From the NCBI GenBank assembly GCA_905372155.1, contig CAJPNZ010000094.1, positions 1 to 12,404 on the forward strand: a DNA stretch of 12,404 nucleotides, read 5' to 3'. Positions 1-7,018 of the stretch are shown here, in pieces. Made by a program: the position numbers and the translations under genes. The notes below the pieces were generated by a model. That model was not told the DNA's origin and searched no databases. It saw only the letters and a program-made list of their open reading frames with translations. Within the stretch, counting starts at the first letter, position 1; the number at the start of each line of letters is the position of its first letter. Source of the stretch: Propionibacteriaceae bacterium (GTDB lineage Bacteria > Actinomycetota > Actinomycetes > Propionibacteriales > Propionibacteriaceae).

Positions 1-73
1 CAACCGGCTTGGAGGTGGTGAAGTTGGTTGAGCCGTCCTGTGAGCGTCAGCGAGCTGGTCGTGTCGAAACCAT
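1..73 (-). repeat. dispersed repeat, copy 1 (direct repeat of 162-234)
   Basis: This stretch recurs at 162-234 with a 161-base offset and differs at only a few bases near 56-60. It contains a reverse-oriented element at 26-71 that starts GGTTGAGCC and ends TCGAAACC, preceded by a shared 25-base leader. Elements with GGTTTCGA...GGCTCAACC ends and GCTCGC cores are typical intergenic dispersed repeats of high-GC actinobacteria (known pattern, from memory). The window edge may truncate it on the left. Confidence 0.8.
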
Positions 74-123
74 CCTGCGCATGTCCGGGGGCTTGTGGTC
101 GGGTTTGGTGTTCGGTTGCCGGG

Positions 124-166
124 GGTTTCGACTCGGGTCGCTCGTTCCTCGCGCCCCGGCTCAACC
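124..166 (+). repeat. same repeat family, opposite orientation
   Basis: The element begins GGTTTCGAC and ends GGCTCAACC. Its ends are the reverse complement of the ends of the units at 26-71 and 187-232, and it shares the GCTCG core. With the unit at 187-232 it forms an imperfect inverted repeat of about 43-46 bases per arm spanning 124-232, which could fold into a long hairpin. It is slightly shorter and more diverged internally than the other two units. Confidence 0.65.
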
Positions 167-234
167 GGCTTGGAGGTGGTGAAGTTGGTTGAGCCGTCCT
201 GTGAGCGTCAGCGAGCAGGGCGTGTCGAAACCAT
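162..234 (-). repeat. dispersed repeat, copy 2 (direct repeat of 1-73)
   Basis: Second copy of the 1-73 sequence. The reverse-oriented element proper is 187-232 (GGTTGAGCC to TCGAAACC). Its leader overlaps the end of the inverted element at 124-166 by five bases, so the units are abutted. No coding frame across the repeats looks like a protein. Confidence 0.8.
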
Positions 235-271
235 GGTGAGAATGGTCGAGCAGGCTGTTCGAGGCTACATC

Positions 272-326
272 GGTTGTTCTCCGAGGAACTTTGACTGGAG
301 GTCGCTGATTTCCCCGGAGAACAACC
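272..326. repeat. 15-bp inverted repeat, 25-base loop
   Basis: GGTTGTTCTCCGAGG (272-286) faces its reverse complement at 312-326 with one mismatch. The 25-base spacer is long for an intrinsic terminator and no U-rich tail is visible. It lies about 47 bases downstream of the stop of the small minus-strand membrane gene, so it could end that transcript. It could also be a relic of a mobile-element end. Function unassigned. Confidence 0.6.
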
Positions 327-372
327 AGTGTTCATTCCGTCAGGCATGCGATGCAAACGATGCCTCTTGGCG

Positions 373-582
373 TCAGGTCTCGGTTTTCTCTCGTGCGAGG
401 CGGCGTTCTCTCTTCCGCTTGGCGTATCGCCAGCTGTAGATCACGCATCCAACAACAATGATGTAGAGGAGCGTTAATTCCACCACCCCAACGCGAGCAA
501 ATGAGGAAACAAGAGAAGCGAGCAGGAGCGGAAGAAAAAGGCAGACCAAAATTGAGAGAATTGCTCGAATAGCAACATGCAT
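373..582 (-). CDS. small two-helix membrane protein
   Basis: A 69-residue protein of unknown family. I chose the ATG at 582 over an in-frame GTG at 591 because AAGGAG (591-596, minus strand) lies 8 bases before the ATG and would overlap the GTG. Two hydrophobic stretches are visible: about residues 6-30 (ILSILVCLFLPLLLASLV) and about 35-52 (VVELTLLYIIVVGCVIYSW). A strongly basic tail of alternating R, K and E follows, suggesting both ends are cytoplasmic. Base composition is visibly more AT-rich than its neighbours. The gene is separated from putA upstream by a terminator and has its own promoter-like sequence. No motif gives a function. Confidence 0.55.
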   Translation of the reverse strand: MHVAIRAILSILVCLFLPLLLASLVSSFARVGVVELTLLYIIVVGCVIYSWRYAKRKRERRLAREKTET

Positions 583-615
583 GATTGTCACTCCTTCGCT
601 GATTCCTCAAGGTCT

Positions 616-654
616 CGTTGACATCAACGTATTGTGTTCCACCGGGACGATCAA
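616..654 (-). promoter_or_regulatory. promoter and palindromic operator of the small membrane gene
   Basis: On the minus strand, TTGATC (649-654) and TACGTT (626-631) form a -35/-10 pair with a 17-base spacer. A perfect palindrome with 6-base arms, CGTTGA-CA-TCAACG (616-629), overlaps the -10 box and the expected transcription start, where a repressor would sit. The AAGGAG ribosome site and the ATG follow. Box assignments are by eye; the palindrome itself is exact. Confidence 0.4.
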
Positions 655-658
655 GCGA

Positions 659-692
659 CAGGGGTCTCCCGGAATTCACCGGGAGACCCCTG
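659..692 (-). terminator. putA terminator hairpin
   Basis: A perfect 14-bp GC-rich stem (659-672 with 679-692) closes a six-base AATTCA loop, 31 bases past the putA stop codon. There is no clear U-tract on the minus strand, as is common for actinobacterial terminators. It also insulates the small membrane gene whose promoter starts just beyond it. Confidence 0.8.
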
Positions 693-723
693 AGGTCCGT
701 TTGCCGACGGATCGGTGCGGGTG

Positions 724-3700
724 TCAGATGCGCAGGTCGTCGGTCAGTGGCGTCGGGTGACCGAAGCGGTGGTTCGTCACCGACACCGCCTGCTCGTGCA
801 CGTAGGGCAGCAGTGCCAGGCGACCCGGGTAGAGGGTCGGGCCTGCGTGGACGCTGACGTCGATGGAACCGCCCACCGCGGTCAGCAGGTCCCGATCACC
901 CAGGTGCCGCACCCGGCCCCGGACGTTCCGGTCGAACCGGAGATCGTCCTTCACCTCGACCGCCAGGCCGAGACCGGTCAGCGCCTCCGACAGCTCCTCC
1001 GACGGGGCGTCGCGGAACGAGAAGGTCGCGGCGGAACCGGTGACCAGGGCCGCCGAGGCCTCCCTCAGCACACGCACCGGGTCGTCGACCTCCACCCGGA
1101 CCGTCACCGGCGTGGGACGGTACCGGAACGCGTTGATCTCCGCCTTCAGGGCCGACGGGTCGTGCGAGACCCCGAACAGGGTCCGCCAGGCCGCCTGGTC
1201 CGAGGTGGCCGCGACGTTGAGCTGTTCGAGCTGCTGCTCGTCGAGCACCCGGGCGGCGGCCTGGAAAAGATGCACGAGTTTCGGGTCGGTGAGGGCTCCG
1301 GCGGGACCGAGATCCTTCGGTTCCCAGGAACCGAAACCCACCAGGTAGTTCGGGCCACCGGCCTTGCCGCCGGTGCCGACCGCGGAACGTTTCCACCCGC
1401 CGAAGGGCTGGCGCCGCACGATGGCCCCGGTGATCCCGCGGTTCACGTACAGGTTTCCGGCCTTCACGCGGTCCAGCCAGAACTGGATCTCCTCGGCGTC
1501 GAGGGAGTGCAGACCTGCCGTCAGGCCGTACTCGGTGCCGTTCTGCCACTCCACGGCCTGCGCCAGGTCGCGGGCCGCCATCAACCCGAGCACCGGCCCG
1601 AAGTACTCCACCTGGTGGAAGGCGCTGTCCGGCCGCACCCCGGTCCGGATGCCCGGACGCCACAGCCGGTCGTCGATGCGCTGCGGTTTCAGCAGCCACG
1701 TTTGCCCGTGTTCCAGCTCGGTGAGGCCGCGTTTCAGTTTCTCGCCGGGCACCTCGGTGAGCGGACCCATCTGGGCCGCCGGATCCTCCGGCCACGCCAC
1801 CGTCAATGACGACGCGGCGTCGACGATTTGGTCCAGGAGACGCCGAGACTTGGCCACCGAGCCGACCAGGATGCCCAGCGACGCGGCGGAACACTTCTGT
1901 CCCGCGTGCCCGAAAGCGGACGCCACCAGATCGGCGGCGGCCAGATCCAGGTCGGCCGACGGGGTGATGATCAGGGCGTTCTTGCCGGAGGTCTCGGCCA
2001 GCAACGGCAGATTCGGCCGCCAGGAACGGAACATCTCCGCGGTCTCCGCCGACCCGGTCAGCACGACCAGTTCGACGCGTTCGTCACGCACCAGCTTCTC
2101 GCCGAGCGCGCGATCACCCATGACGACGTACTGCACCAGGTCGCGCGGCAGCCCAGCCCGCCAGCACGCCTCGGCAAGCAGCGCCGCGCAGCGACGCGAC
2201 GGGGAGGCGGGTTTCAGCAGCACCGCCGACCCCGCGGCCAGCGCGGAGGCGACCCCGCCCAGCGGAATCGCGATCGGGAAGTTCCACGGCGGAATGACCG
2301 CGGTGACCCGCGGTGGACGGTGGGCGGCGCCGTCGACCTCCTCCCCCGCGAGGGAGGCGTAGTAGTGGGCGAAGTCGCAGGCCTCGGAAACCTCGATGTC
2401 CGCCTGGTCGATGAGCTTGCCCACCTCGTCGGCGGCGACGGTGACCAGCTCGGTGCGCATCGCCTCCAGCTCGACCCCCAGCCGGTGCAGCGCGGCGGCG
2501 CGTTCCTTGGCCGGGGTCGCGGCCCAGCGCTTCCCCGCGGCGACGGCGGTCTCCAGCACCTCGTCGAGGGCCTCGGCGGAGTTCAGGGTGCCCTCCGCCA
2601 CGGTGCCGCTGCCGAGATCGGGAGCGGGCAGCGACTCGCGGATGGAATCAGCCCACCGCTGGTTGCTGAGCAGCGCGGGATCGGTGTCGGAGGCGTTGGC
2701 GAACACGGACGTCGGTTCGCTGCGTTCCTGGACCGCCCAGGCGGCCGGGGTGGGGGAGCCGACCAGCGCGACGGCGTCGCGGTAGCGTCCCTCCTCCTTG
2801 TCGAGGAAGGCGATGTCGCGGCCGAGGGAGGCCGCCCCGGACATGAAGTTCTCCGGTGCTGCGTTCTCCTCCAGGCGCCGCACCAGGTAGGTGATCGCGG
2901 AGTCGAACTCGCTGCGCGGCACCACGGGAACGTAGAGCCGCAGCGCACCCATTTCGTCGAGGATCACCCGCTGCAACGGCACCGCCATGCCCGCCAGCAT
3001 CTCGATGTCGAAACCCGACGTGATGCCGCGGGCCTTCGCCAGCTCGACGGCGGTGGCGAGGCTGTAGATGTTGTGGCTGGCCGAACCGACGTGGAGGGTC
3101 TTGACGGATTCGGGGGTCAGGAGTCGGTCGAGGGCGCTGAGGTAGCTGGCGTCGGTCTCGACCTTCGACGGCAGGATCGGGTTCGGCCAGCCGCGCAGCT
3201 CCGCCTGGGTGCGTTCCATCGCCAGGTTGGCGCCCTTGACCAGGCGCACCCGCAGCGGAATGCCGCCCGCCTCGCAGCGGCGCCGCGCCAGCTTCTGGAT
3301 GTGCTCGATCATCAGCGGCGATTCGCGCAGGTAGGCCTGGACCGCCAGGCCCATCCTCAGCTTCGGCAGCTTCATGGCGAACCGCTCGAACACCTCAAGG
3401 GTGAGGTGGAGGTCGCGGTACTCCTCCATGTCGAGGTTGACGAGCTTGCCAGACCTGTTCGCCGCCTCCATCAGCGGTCCGAGACGAACCACGGCCTCCT
3501 CCACCGTCGCGTCGTGGGCCCACGGAGAGTGGGGACCCATCACCGAGGACACCTTGATGGAGACGTAATCGACATCGGGCCGGTTGAGAAGCTCGATGGT
3601 GCGGTTGAGCCTGGAGGAGGCGTGCTCGTCGCCCAGCACGGCCTCACCCAGAAGGTTGATGTTCAGGCTCGCGCCGCTCTTGCGCAACCTGGCCAACGCC

Positions 3701-4080
3701 GGCCCGAGGTCGCTGCCGATGTCGACGACGAGGTCGCCCAGCAACAGGGAGAAGGCGCGCCGCACCGCGGGCAGCATCGTCCGGGGTGCGGGGGCGACAC
3801 CGAGACCGAGGCCGGCACGCAGGTAGGGGGGCAGGAAGGGGACGGACTGCCGGGCCAGACGACCCAGGTTCTTGGCCGCCACCGCCGGGTCCTCGGGGCG
3901 CAGGACGCCGTCGACGAACTCAAGGGTGAAACGGAGCCCGTCCGGATGGTCGAGGGCGCTGGCCAGCAGCTTTGCTGCGCGGGGTTCCGGGTGGGCGAGG
4001 GAGCGCTGCGCCCAGCGTCGCGCGGTGCGCACAGCCTTGTCCGTCAATGCTTGGTTGGTCACGTTGCTCACAAGGGACAT
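724..4080 (-). CDS. putA: bifunctional proline dehydrogenase / P5C dehydrogenase (PutA)
   Basis: PutA oxidises L-proline to P5C with FAD, then oxidises glutamate semialdehyde to glutamate with NAD+. The protein is 1118 residues from the ATG at 4080; the frame is open 33 codons further up, but MSLVSNVTNQ has the usual look of a start, with only a weak GGGG upstream. An alpha-helical arm fills about 1-130. The PRODH barrel spans about 130-415, with RVRLVKGANL (277-286), FDIEMLAG (357-364) and the proline-binding RRLEENAAPENF segment (401-412). The aldehyde dehydrogenase domain spans about 500-915: PPWNFP (597-602), Glu696 in AETSGKN, catalytic Cys730 in GQKCSA, EYFGPV (825-830). About 200 further residues form the C-terminal region of longer PutAs. 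There is no ribbon-helix-helix domain at the N-terminus, so it should not repress its own gene. No proline transporter is adjacent. Key catalytic residues are present. Confidence 0.95.
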   Translation of the reverse strand: MSLVSNVTNQALTDKAVRTARRWAQRSLAHPEPRAAKLLASALDHPDGLRFTLEFVDGVLRPEDPAVAAKNLGRLARQSVPFLPPYLRAGLGLGVAPAPRTMLPAVRRAFSLLLGDLVVDIGSDLGPALARLRKSGASLNINLLGEAVLGDEHASSRLNRTIELLNRPDVDYVSIKVSSVMGPHSPWAHDATVEEAVVRLGPLMEAANRSGKLVNLDMEEYRDLHLTLEVFERFAMKLPKLRMGLAVQAYLRESPLMIEHIQKLARRRCEAGGIPLRVRLVKGANLAMERTQAELRGWPNPILPSKVETDASYLSALDRLLTPESVKTLHVGSASHNIYSLATAVELAKARGITSGFDIEMLAGMAVPLQRVILDEMGALRLYVPVVPRSEFDSAITYLVRRLEENAAPENFMSGAASLGRDIAFLDKEEGRYRDAVALVGSPTPAAWAVQERSEPTSVFANASDTDPALLSNQRWADSIRESLPAPDLGSGTVAEGTLNSAEALDEVLETAVAAGKRWAATPAKERAAALHRLGVELEAMRTELVTVAADEVGKLIDQADIEVSEACDFAHYYASLAGEEVDGAAHRPPRVTAVIPPWNFPIAIPLGGVASALAAGSAVLLKPASPSRRCAALLAEACWRAGLPRDLVQYVVMGDRALGEKLVRDERVELVVLTGSAETAEMFRSWRPNLPLLAETSGKNALIITPSADLDLAAADLVASAFGHAGQKCSAASLGILVGSVAKSRRLLDQIVDAASSLTVAWPEDPAAQMGPLTEVPGEKLKRGLTELEHGQTWLLKPQRIDDRLWRPGIRTGVRPDSAFHQVEYFGPVLGLMAARDLAQAVEWQNGTEYGLTAGLHSLDAEEIQFWLDRVKAGNLYVNRGITGAIVRRQPFGGWKRSAVGTGGKAGGPNYLVGFGSWEPKDLGPAGALTDPKLVHLFQAAARVLDEQQLEQLNVAATSDQAAWRTLFGVSHDPSALKAEINAFRYRPTPVTVRVEVDDPVRVLREASAALVTGSAATFSFRDAPSEELSEALTGLGLAVEVKDDLRFDRNVRGRVRHLGDRDLLTAVGGSIDVSVHAGPTLYPGRLALLPYVHEQAVSVTNHRFGHPTPLTDDLRI

Positions 4081-4281
4081 CTTGCCCCAAGTTCCGGCCA
4101 CACGGGCCGGGGAGGCGGGATTTAGGACATCGTGCCGTGACTTCTGGCCCTTCCCAAGGGACCGGACCGACCGTCGCACGCCACCCTGGAATTTCCTGGA
4201 AGTATCTTTGTCCGGAGAATCTTCGTGGCAGGGTGGGAGTGTTCGCGTCCCAGCGGGTTGCCAGAGAACCAGGAGGAGACC
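4081..4281. promoter_or_regulatory. divergent intergenic region of putA and the lipoprotein gene
   Basis: This 201-base gap separates the divergent starts and must hold both promoters. A perfect 6-bp hairpin, CCGGCC-ACACG-GGCCGG (4094-4110), sits 13 bases upstream of the putA ATG and could mask its weak ribosome site. A good ribosome site for the lipoprotein, AGGAGG, lies at 4271-4276. TATCTT (4203-4208) is a possible -10 box without a convincing -35. Confidence 0.45.
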
Positions 4282-4929
4282 ATGTCAAATTCCGTCCGTC
4301 GCCGCTTCCGTCCGCTGTTCGCGTCGGTGCTTGCCGGAGGGCTGCTGACTGGTTGCGTGTCCTCCGCAAACCAGAACGCGACCTCTGATTCTGGATCGCC
4401 GGGCGCCCAGGACTCGGCGGCCATCGCTCTGCCCACGGCTCGCCCCTCGGCCGGGTCGGGGGCATCGCCGTCCGCGACGCGGTCGCCGGTGTCGATCCCG
4501 GGGGCCTATCCGGGGGCGGGCGGACCGCGACCCGCGAATGCCACCCCGATCACCGCCGTCCACTCGGGGTACGCGGTGATCATCACCCCGTCGAAGAACA
4601 TCAGCTGCGAGTTCTCGGACACGACCGCGGGCTGCGGGGTCATGAACTACATGAACAGCAAACCCTACGGCTCCGACGAGCTCGGCCCCAAATGGTGGGT
4701 GAGGATGAAAAATTCCGCGTCCGCGGACCAGGCGAAACCCGAGATCGTCTCGAGAAGCGAACCTCCCCTGTCCCAGAAACCGGAAACCTCCGGCCAGCAG
4801 GTGGAATACGGAACCGTCGTCTACCACGGGGACTACGTGTGTGCCTCCGAGGACGCGGGCCTGACCTGCTGGAACACCACCACCGGTCACGGCGCGTTCA
4901 TGAACCGCGACGCGACGACGACGTTCTAG
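4282..4929 (+). CDS. secreted lipoprotein with C-terminal four-cysteine domain
   Basis: A 215-residue exported lipoprotein. The ATG at 4282 is preceded by AGGAGG at 5-base spacing. A basic N-terminus (RRR) and hydrophobic core lead to a lipobox LLTGC with Cys25 as lipidation site. Residues about 26-90 are a Ser/Pro/Ala/Gly-rich linker through the cell wall. The folded part (about 92-215) has four cysteines, 109, 118, 187 and 196, probably two disulfides. The motifs PSKNISCEF and YVCASEDAGLTCWNTTTGHG strongly recall actinobacterial domains of the DUF6636 type, where a C-x(7-8)-C pair is followed by TGHGF near the C-terminus. That family name is from memory. No enzymatic motif is seen. It is transcribed divergently from putA and alone, ending in a terminator-like structure at its stop codon. 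Confidence 0.85.
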   Translation: MSNSVRRRFRPLFASVLAGGLLTGCVSSANQNATSDSGSPGAQDSAAIALPTARPSAGSGASPSATRSPVSIPGAYPGAGGPRPANATPITAVHSGYAVIITPSKNISCEFSDTTAGCGVMNYMNSKPYGSDELGPKWWVRMKNSASADQAKPEIVSRSEPPLSQKPETSGQQVEYGTVVYHGDYVCASEDAGLTCWNTTTGHGAFMNRDATTTF

Positions 4930-4991
4930 ACCCCGGGCAGGTGGCCAGCGGATGGCCCCAACTCACGGGGCGTCCGTGTGCGCCCGGGGTC
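4929..4991 (+). terminator. branched terminator-like structure after the lipoprotein gene
   Basis: A perfect 10-bp outer stem, GACCCCGGGC (4929-4938) with GCCCGGGGTC (4982-4991), encloses a second hairpin GCCCC/GGGGC (4955-4959 with 4967-4971). The structure starts at the last base of the stop codon. No U-tract follows. Confidence 0.6.
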
Positions 4992-5271
4992 CCTGGTGTC
5001 GAGGCAGACGCCCCCGCTCCCGGAGTTGCTTCGCCGCCTGTCCCCGGACGGTGTTGTTGATCAGGTGCCTGAAACCCCGCGCGGTGAACATGACCCCGCG
5101 ACCTTGGCCGGTGCCACCGCCCTGGAGGACCTCGACCGGGTACCGGTGGACCCCGCCATCTGCTGAATGGCACCGTGGGCGGGTGACGAGACCGGATTTT
5201 TGGCTTCCGGGCGGTTGTGAGATTGGTGGGTCGCCAACGGGAACCTTCGGAACCGGGAAGGATGAAGGAAT
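4992..5271. other. intergenic, no convincing gene
   Basis: Frames on both strands stay open here, but this is expected at this GC content. None has a ribosome site with a recognisable protein. One minus-strand frame reads GRGVMFTARGFRHLINNTV, which looks protein-like and may be a gene remnant, but it has no credible start. The methyltransferase promoter should lie near the right end. Confidence 0.4.
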
Positions 5272-6036
5272 ATGGGACATGACCTCCTGGAGTCGCTGCG
5301 ACGAGCACATGCCGAGGCGAGGATGACCGGCTGGGACTTCTCCGCTCTGGAGGGGAGGCTCATCGCCGACGATCCCTGGTGGGACTTCGAGGCCGACTGC
5401 CTGGATGCGATGCGGTATGCCCGGGCCGTCGCCGATCTCGGCACTGGGGGAGGTGAGCGGCTCATCCGTATCGTCGACGCGCTTCCCGATGACCGGGAAG
5501 GGCCCCGTACCATCGTCGCGACGGAGGGGTGGGAACCGAACCTTGCGGTGGCGCGGCGAAACTTGGGGACGCGAGGCATCGAGGTGTTGCCTTATGACGC
5601 GGAAACCGGGCAGGCCATGCCCTTCGGGGATGGAGAGCTGGACTTGGTGATGTCGCGTCACGAAGAAATCGATGCCGGTGAGGTCGCCCGGGTGCTCGCG
5701 TCCGGGGGACGGCTGCTGACCCAGCAGGTGGATGGCCGCGATGCGGAGGAGATCCACGAATGGTTCGAGGCCGGTTTCGCCTACCCCGAGGTCACGGCGG
5801 AAAGATTCGTCGCCGATCTCGAGGCCGCCGGGATGAGGATTGATCAGGTCGACGAGTGGTCCGGGCAGATGCGGTTCACCGATGTCGAGGCCTTGGTGAT
5901 CTACCTCGGCTACGTGCCATGGGATGTGCCCGGGTTCAGCGTGGACGAACACCTTGAACGGCTGTCGGAGCTGGCCGCCAGTCCCGGGATCGCGGTCACG
6001 CAGCGGCGTTTTCGGATTCACGCCACGAAACCGTGA
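5272..6036 (+). CDS. class I SAM-dependent methyltransferase
   Basis: A 254-residue cytoplasmic methyltransferase of the Rossmann fold; the substrate is unknown. Motif I is VADLGTGGGE (53-62), the acidic residue after strand beta-2 is Glu85 in ATEGWEPN, motif IV-like DLVMSRHE lies at 124-131, and VLASGGRLLTQQV (141-153) is the strand-5/glycine-turn region. The LLTQQV signature and the N-terminal GWDFSALEG segment match a widespread uncharacterised actinobacterial methyltransferase group known to me only as a family without assigned substrate. A purine-rich GGGAAGGATGAAGGA precedes the ATG; the nearest GGA is only 2 bases away, so the actual Shine-Dalgarno is probably the upstream GGAAGG. The DinB-like gene follows after 76 bases on the same strand, so the two may be co-transcribed. 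Confidence 0.85.
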   Translation: MGHDLLESLRRAHAEARMTGWDFSALEGRLIADDPWWDFEADCLDAMRYARAVADLGTGGGERLIRIVDALPDDREGPRTIVATEGWEPNLAVARRNLGTRGIEVLPYDAETGQAMPFGDGELDLVMSRHEEIDAGEVARVLASGGRLLTQQVDGRDAEEIHEWFEAGFAYPEVTAERFVADLEAAGMRIDQVDEWSGQMRFTDVEALVIYLGYVPWDVPGFSVDEHLERLSELAASPGIAVTQRRFRIHATKP

Positions 6037-6112
6037 CACGGGTCCGGGACTCTACGCCGTCCGGTGCGTGGAACCGGGGAGGCGGTTTGCCGGACGGTGG
6101 CAGGATCGACTC

Positions 6113-6646
6113 ATGGATGCTCAAGCAGTTCTGATTGATTCGGTCAGCCGGCCCGTCGAGACGGCCCGGACGGTACTCAAGGAGATCTCCAAGGAAACCC
6201 TTCACGCGATGCCCGGCGGCCGGGCGAACTCGATCGCCTGGCTGGTGTGGCACTCCGCCCGGCAGATGGACATCCAGGTGGCGTGGCTGGCCAATGCCGG
6301 GCAGTTCTCGGAGCAGCTGTGGATCACCGATGGCTGGGGTGAGCGTCTCGGAATCGACCGCGGCCCGAAGTCGATCGGTTTCGGCGACACCGCCGAGGAC
6401 GTCGCCGCGCTGCGCGTCGAGGACCCTGCCCTGCTGCTCGACTACCTCCAGGCCTGCACCGATGCGTTCGAGACCTACGTCTCGAGGCTGTCCGCCGACG
6501 ACCTGGACGAGGTGATCGACACCAAGTGGAACCCGCCGGTCACCCGCGGGGTACGGCTGGTCAGCATCATCGACGACGCGGTCACCCACCTGGGGCAGGC
6601 GGCCTACGCCCGCGGCCAGATCGAGGAATGGAGCATCGGCTTCTGA
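6113..6646 (+). CDS. DinB/mycothiol-transferase-like protein
   Basis: A 177-residue four-helix-bundle protein of the DinB superfamily (DinB_2/DUF664-like). Actinobacterial members include mycothiol-dependent transferases and maleylpyruvate isomerase. The first metal-ligand motif is LVWHSARQMD with His47. The second is DDAVTHLGQAAYARGQ, with Asp155 and His159 in D-x3-H spacing. Many DinB proteins use three histidines (HxxxH here). Mycothiol-dependent maleylpyruvate isomerase uses His/Glu/His, so His47-Asp155-His159 is a plausible metal site. No aromatic-degradation genes are nearby, so a detoxification transferase is the more likely role (inference). The ATG at 6113 has AGGA 7 bases upstream; the frame is open further back but reads as non-protein overlapping the methyltransferase. 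No terminator hairpin directly follows; the long inverted repeat starting at 6779 may serve. Confidence 0.8.
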   Translation: MDAQAVLIDSVSRPVETARTVLKEISKETLHAMPGGRANSIAWLVWHSARQMDIQVAWLANAGQFSEQLWITDGWGERLGIDRGPKSIGFGDTAEDVAALRVEDPALLLDYLQACTDAFETYVSRLSADDLDEVIDTKWNPPVTRGVRLVSIIDDAVTHLGQAAYARGQIEEWSIGF

Positions 6647-6764
6647 CGTGGTTTCCCCTGAGGTCCTCGACGCGGGCCGTCGCGGCGTGCCACCTCGGGG
6701 GCGGGGTGTCGGATCGGCCTGTCGCCCGTGGGTTTGCTCACTGGCCCGCCCGATTCTTCGAGAA

Positions 6765-6880
6765 GTCCCTATCACCGGTTTGCTGGGCTTGTTCACGTTT
6801 GCCTGTGCTGTGAGGCCAGCAAACGTGAACAAGCCCAGCAAACAAGGAGTAAGGCCAGCAAATGGACGGCAAGGCCAGCA
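6765..6880 (+). repeat. long hairpin repeat with phased 20-bp tail, left copy
   Basis: Two perfectly complementary 24-base arms (6779-6802 and 6819-6842) flank a 16-base loop. The 14 bases before the hairpin resemble those before the right copy. AGGCCAGCA or AGCCCAGCA recurs at 6813, 6832, 6852 and 6872 (spacing 19, 20, 20). After the hairpin, unit X (AACAAGGAGT + AAGGCCAGCA, 6841-6860) is followed by unit Y (AATGGACGGC + AAGGCCAGCA, 6861-6880). The hairpin core is 62/64 identical to 8335-8398. It lies between the DinB gene and the ATPase gene and could also act as a transcription terminator. Confidence 0.9.
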
Positions 6881-6949
6881 AACCGTGAAGCAAGAGGAGT
6901 GGGTGCGGTAGACCTGCCCGAACGGTTGGTTGGCTGAGATCACCGCGGC

Positions 6950-7018
6950 GCCCAGAGGGATGATAAGGAGCCGCCCAAAAGGATAGTAGTTTTCCGCCCA
7001 GAGGTATAGTTGGCTGCG
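6950..7018 (+). repeat. three 23-bp tandem repeats in front of the ATPase gene
   Basis: Units start at 6950, 6973 and 6996, exactly 23 bases apart. Each begins GCCCARARGG or a near variant and continues into an AT-rich ATGATAA / ATAGTAG / TATAGTT half. The third unit carries the -10 box and reaches the start codon. The spacing of about two helical turns puts the units on one face of the DNA, as expected for a cooperatively bound regulator. The repressor or activator is unknown; the ATPase itself is a candidate (inference). Confidence 0.75.
7005..7010 (+). promoter_or_regulatory. TATAGT -10 box for a leaderless ATPase mRNA
   Basis: TATAGT ends 7 bases before the GTG at 7018, the distance expected between a -10 box and the transcription start. 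The first transcribed base would therefore be the start codon itself, as in the many leaderless actinobacterial mRNAs. In agreement, there is no well-spaced Shine-Dalgarno: the nearest GAGG (7001-7004) is 13 bases from the GTG and inside the promoter. Confidence 0.55.

Noticed and set aside
1828..4125. 765-codon open frame on the plus strand opposite putA, and another at 715-1809
   Set aside because: Both are antisense to a certain PutA, rich in Arg/Gly/His/Gln as expected from complementing high-GC3 codons, and have no recognisable domain.
4963..6039. 358-codon minus-strand open frame
   Set aside because: Antisense to the methyltransferase over most of its length; only its far end lies in intergenic DNA and it has no start signal there.
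6813..6880. Regularly spaced short repeats suggesting a CRISPR array
   Set aside because: The repeated motif is only about 9-10 bases at a 20-base period with 2-4 units, far below CRISPR repeat and spacer lengths, and no cas gene is present.
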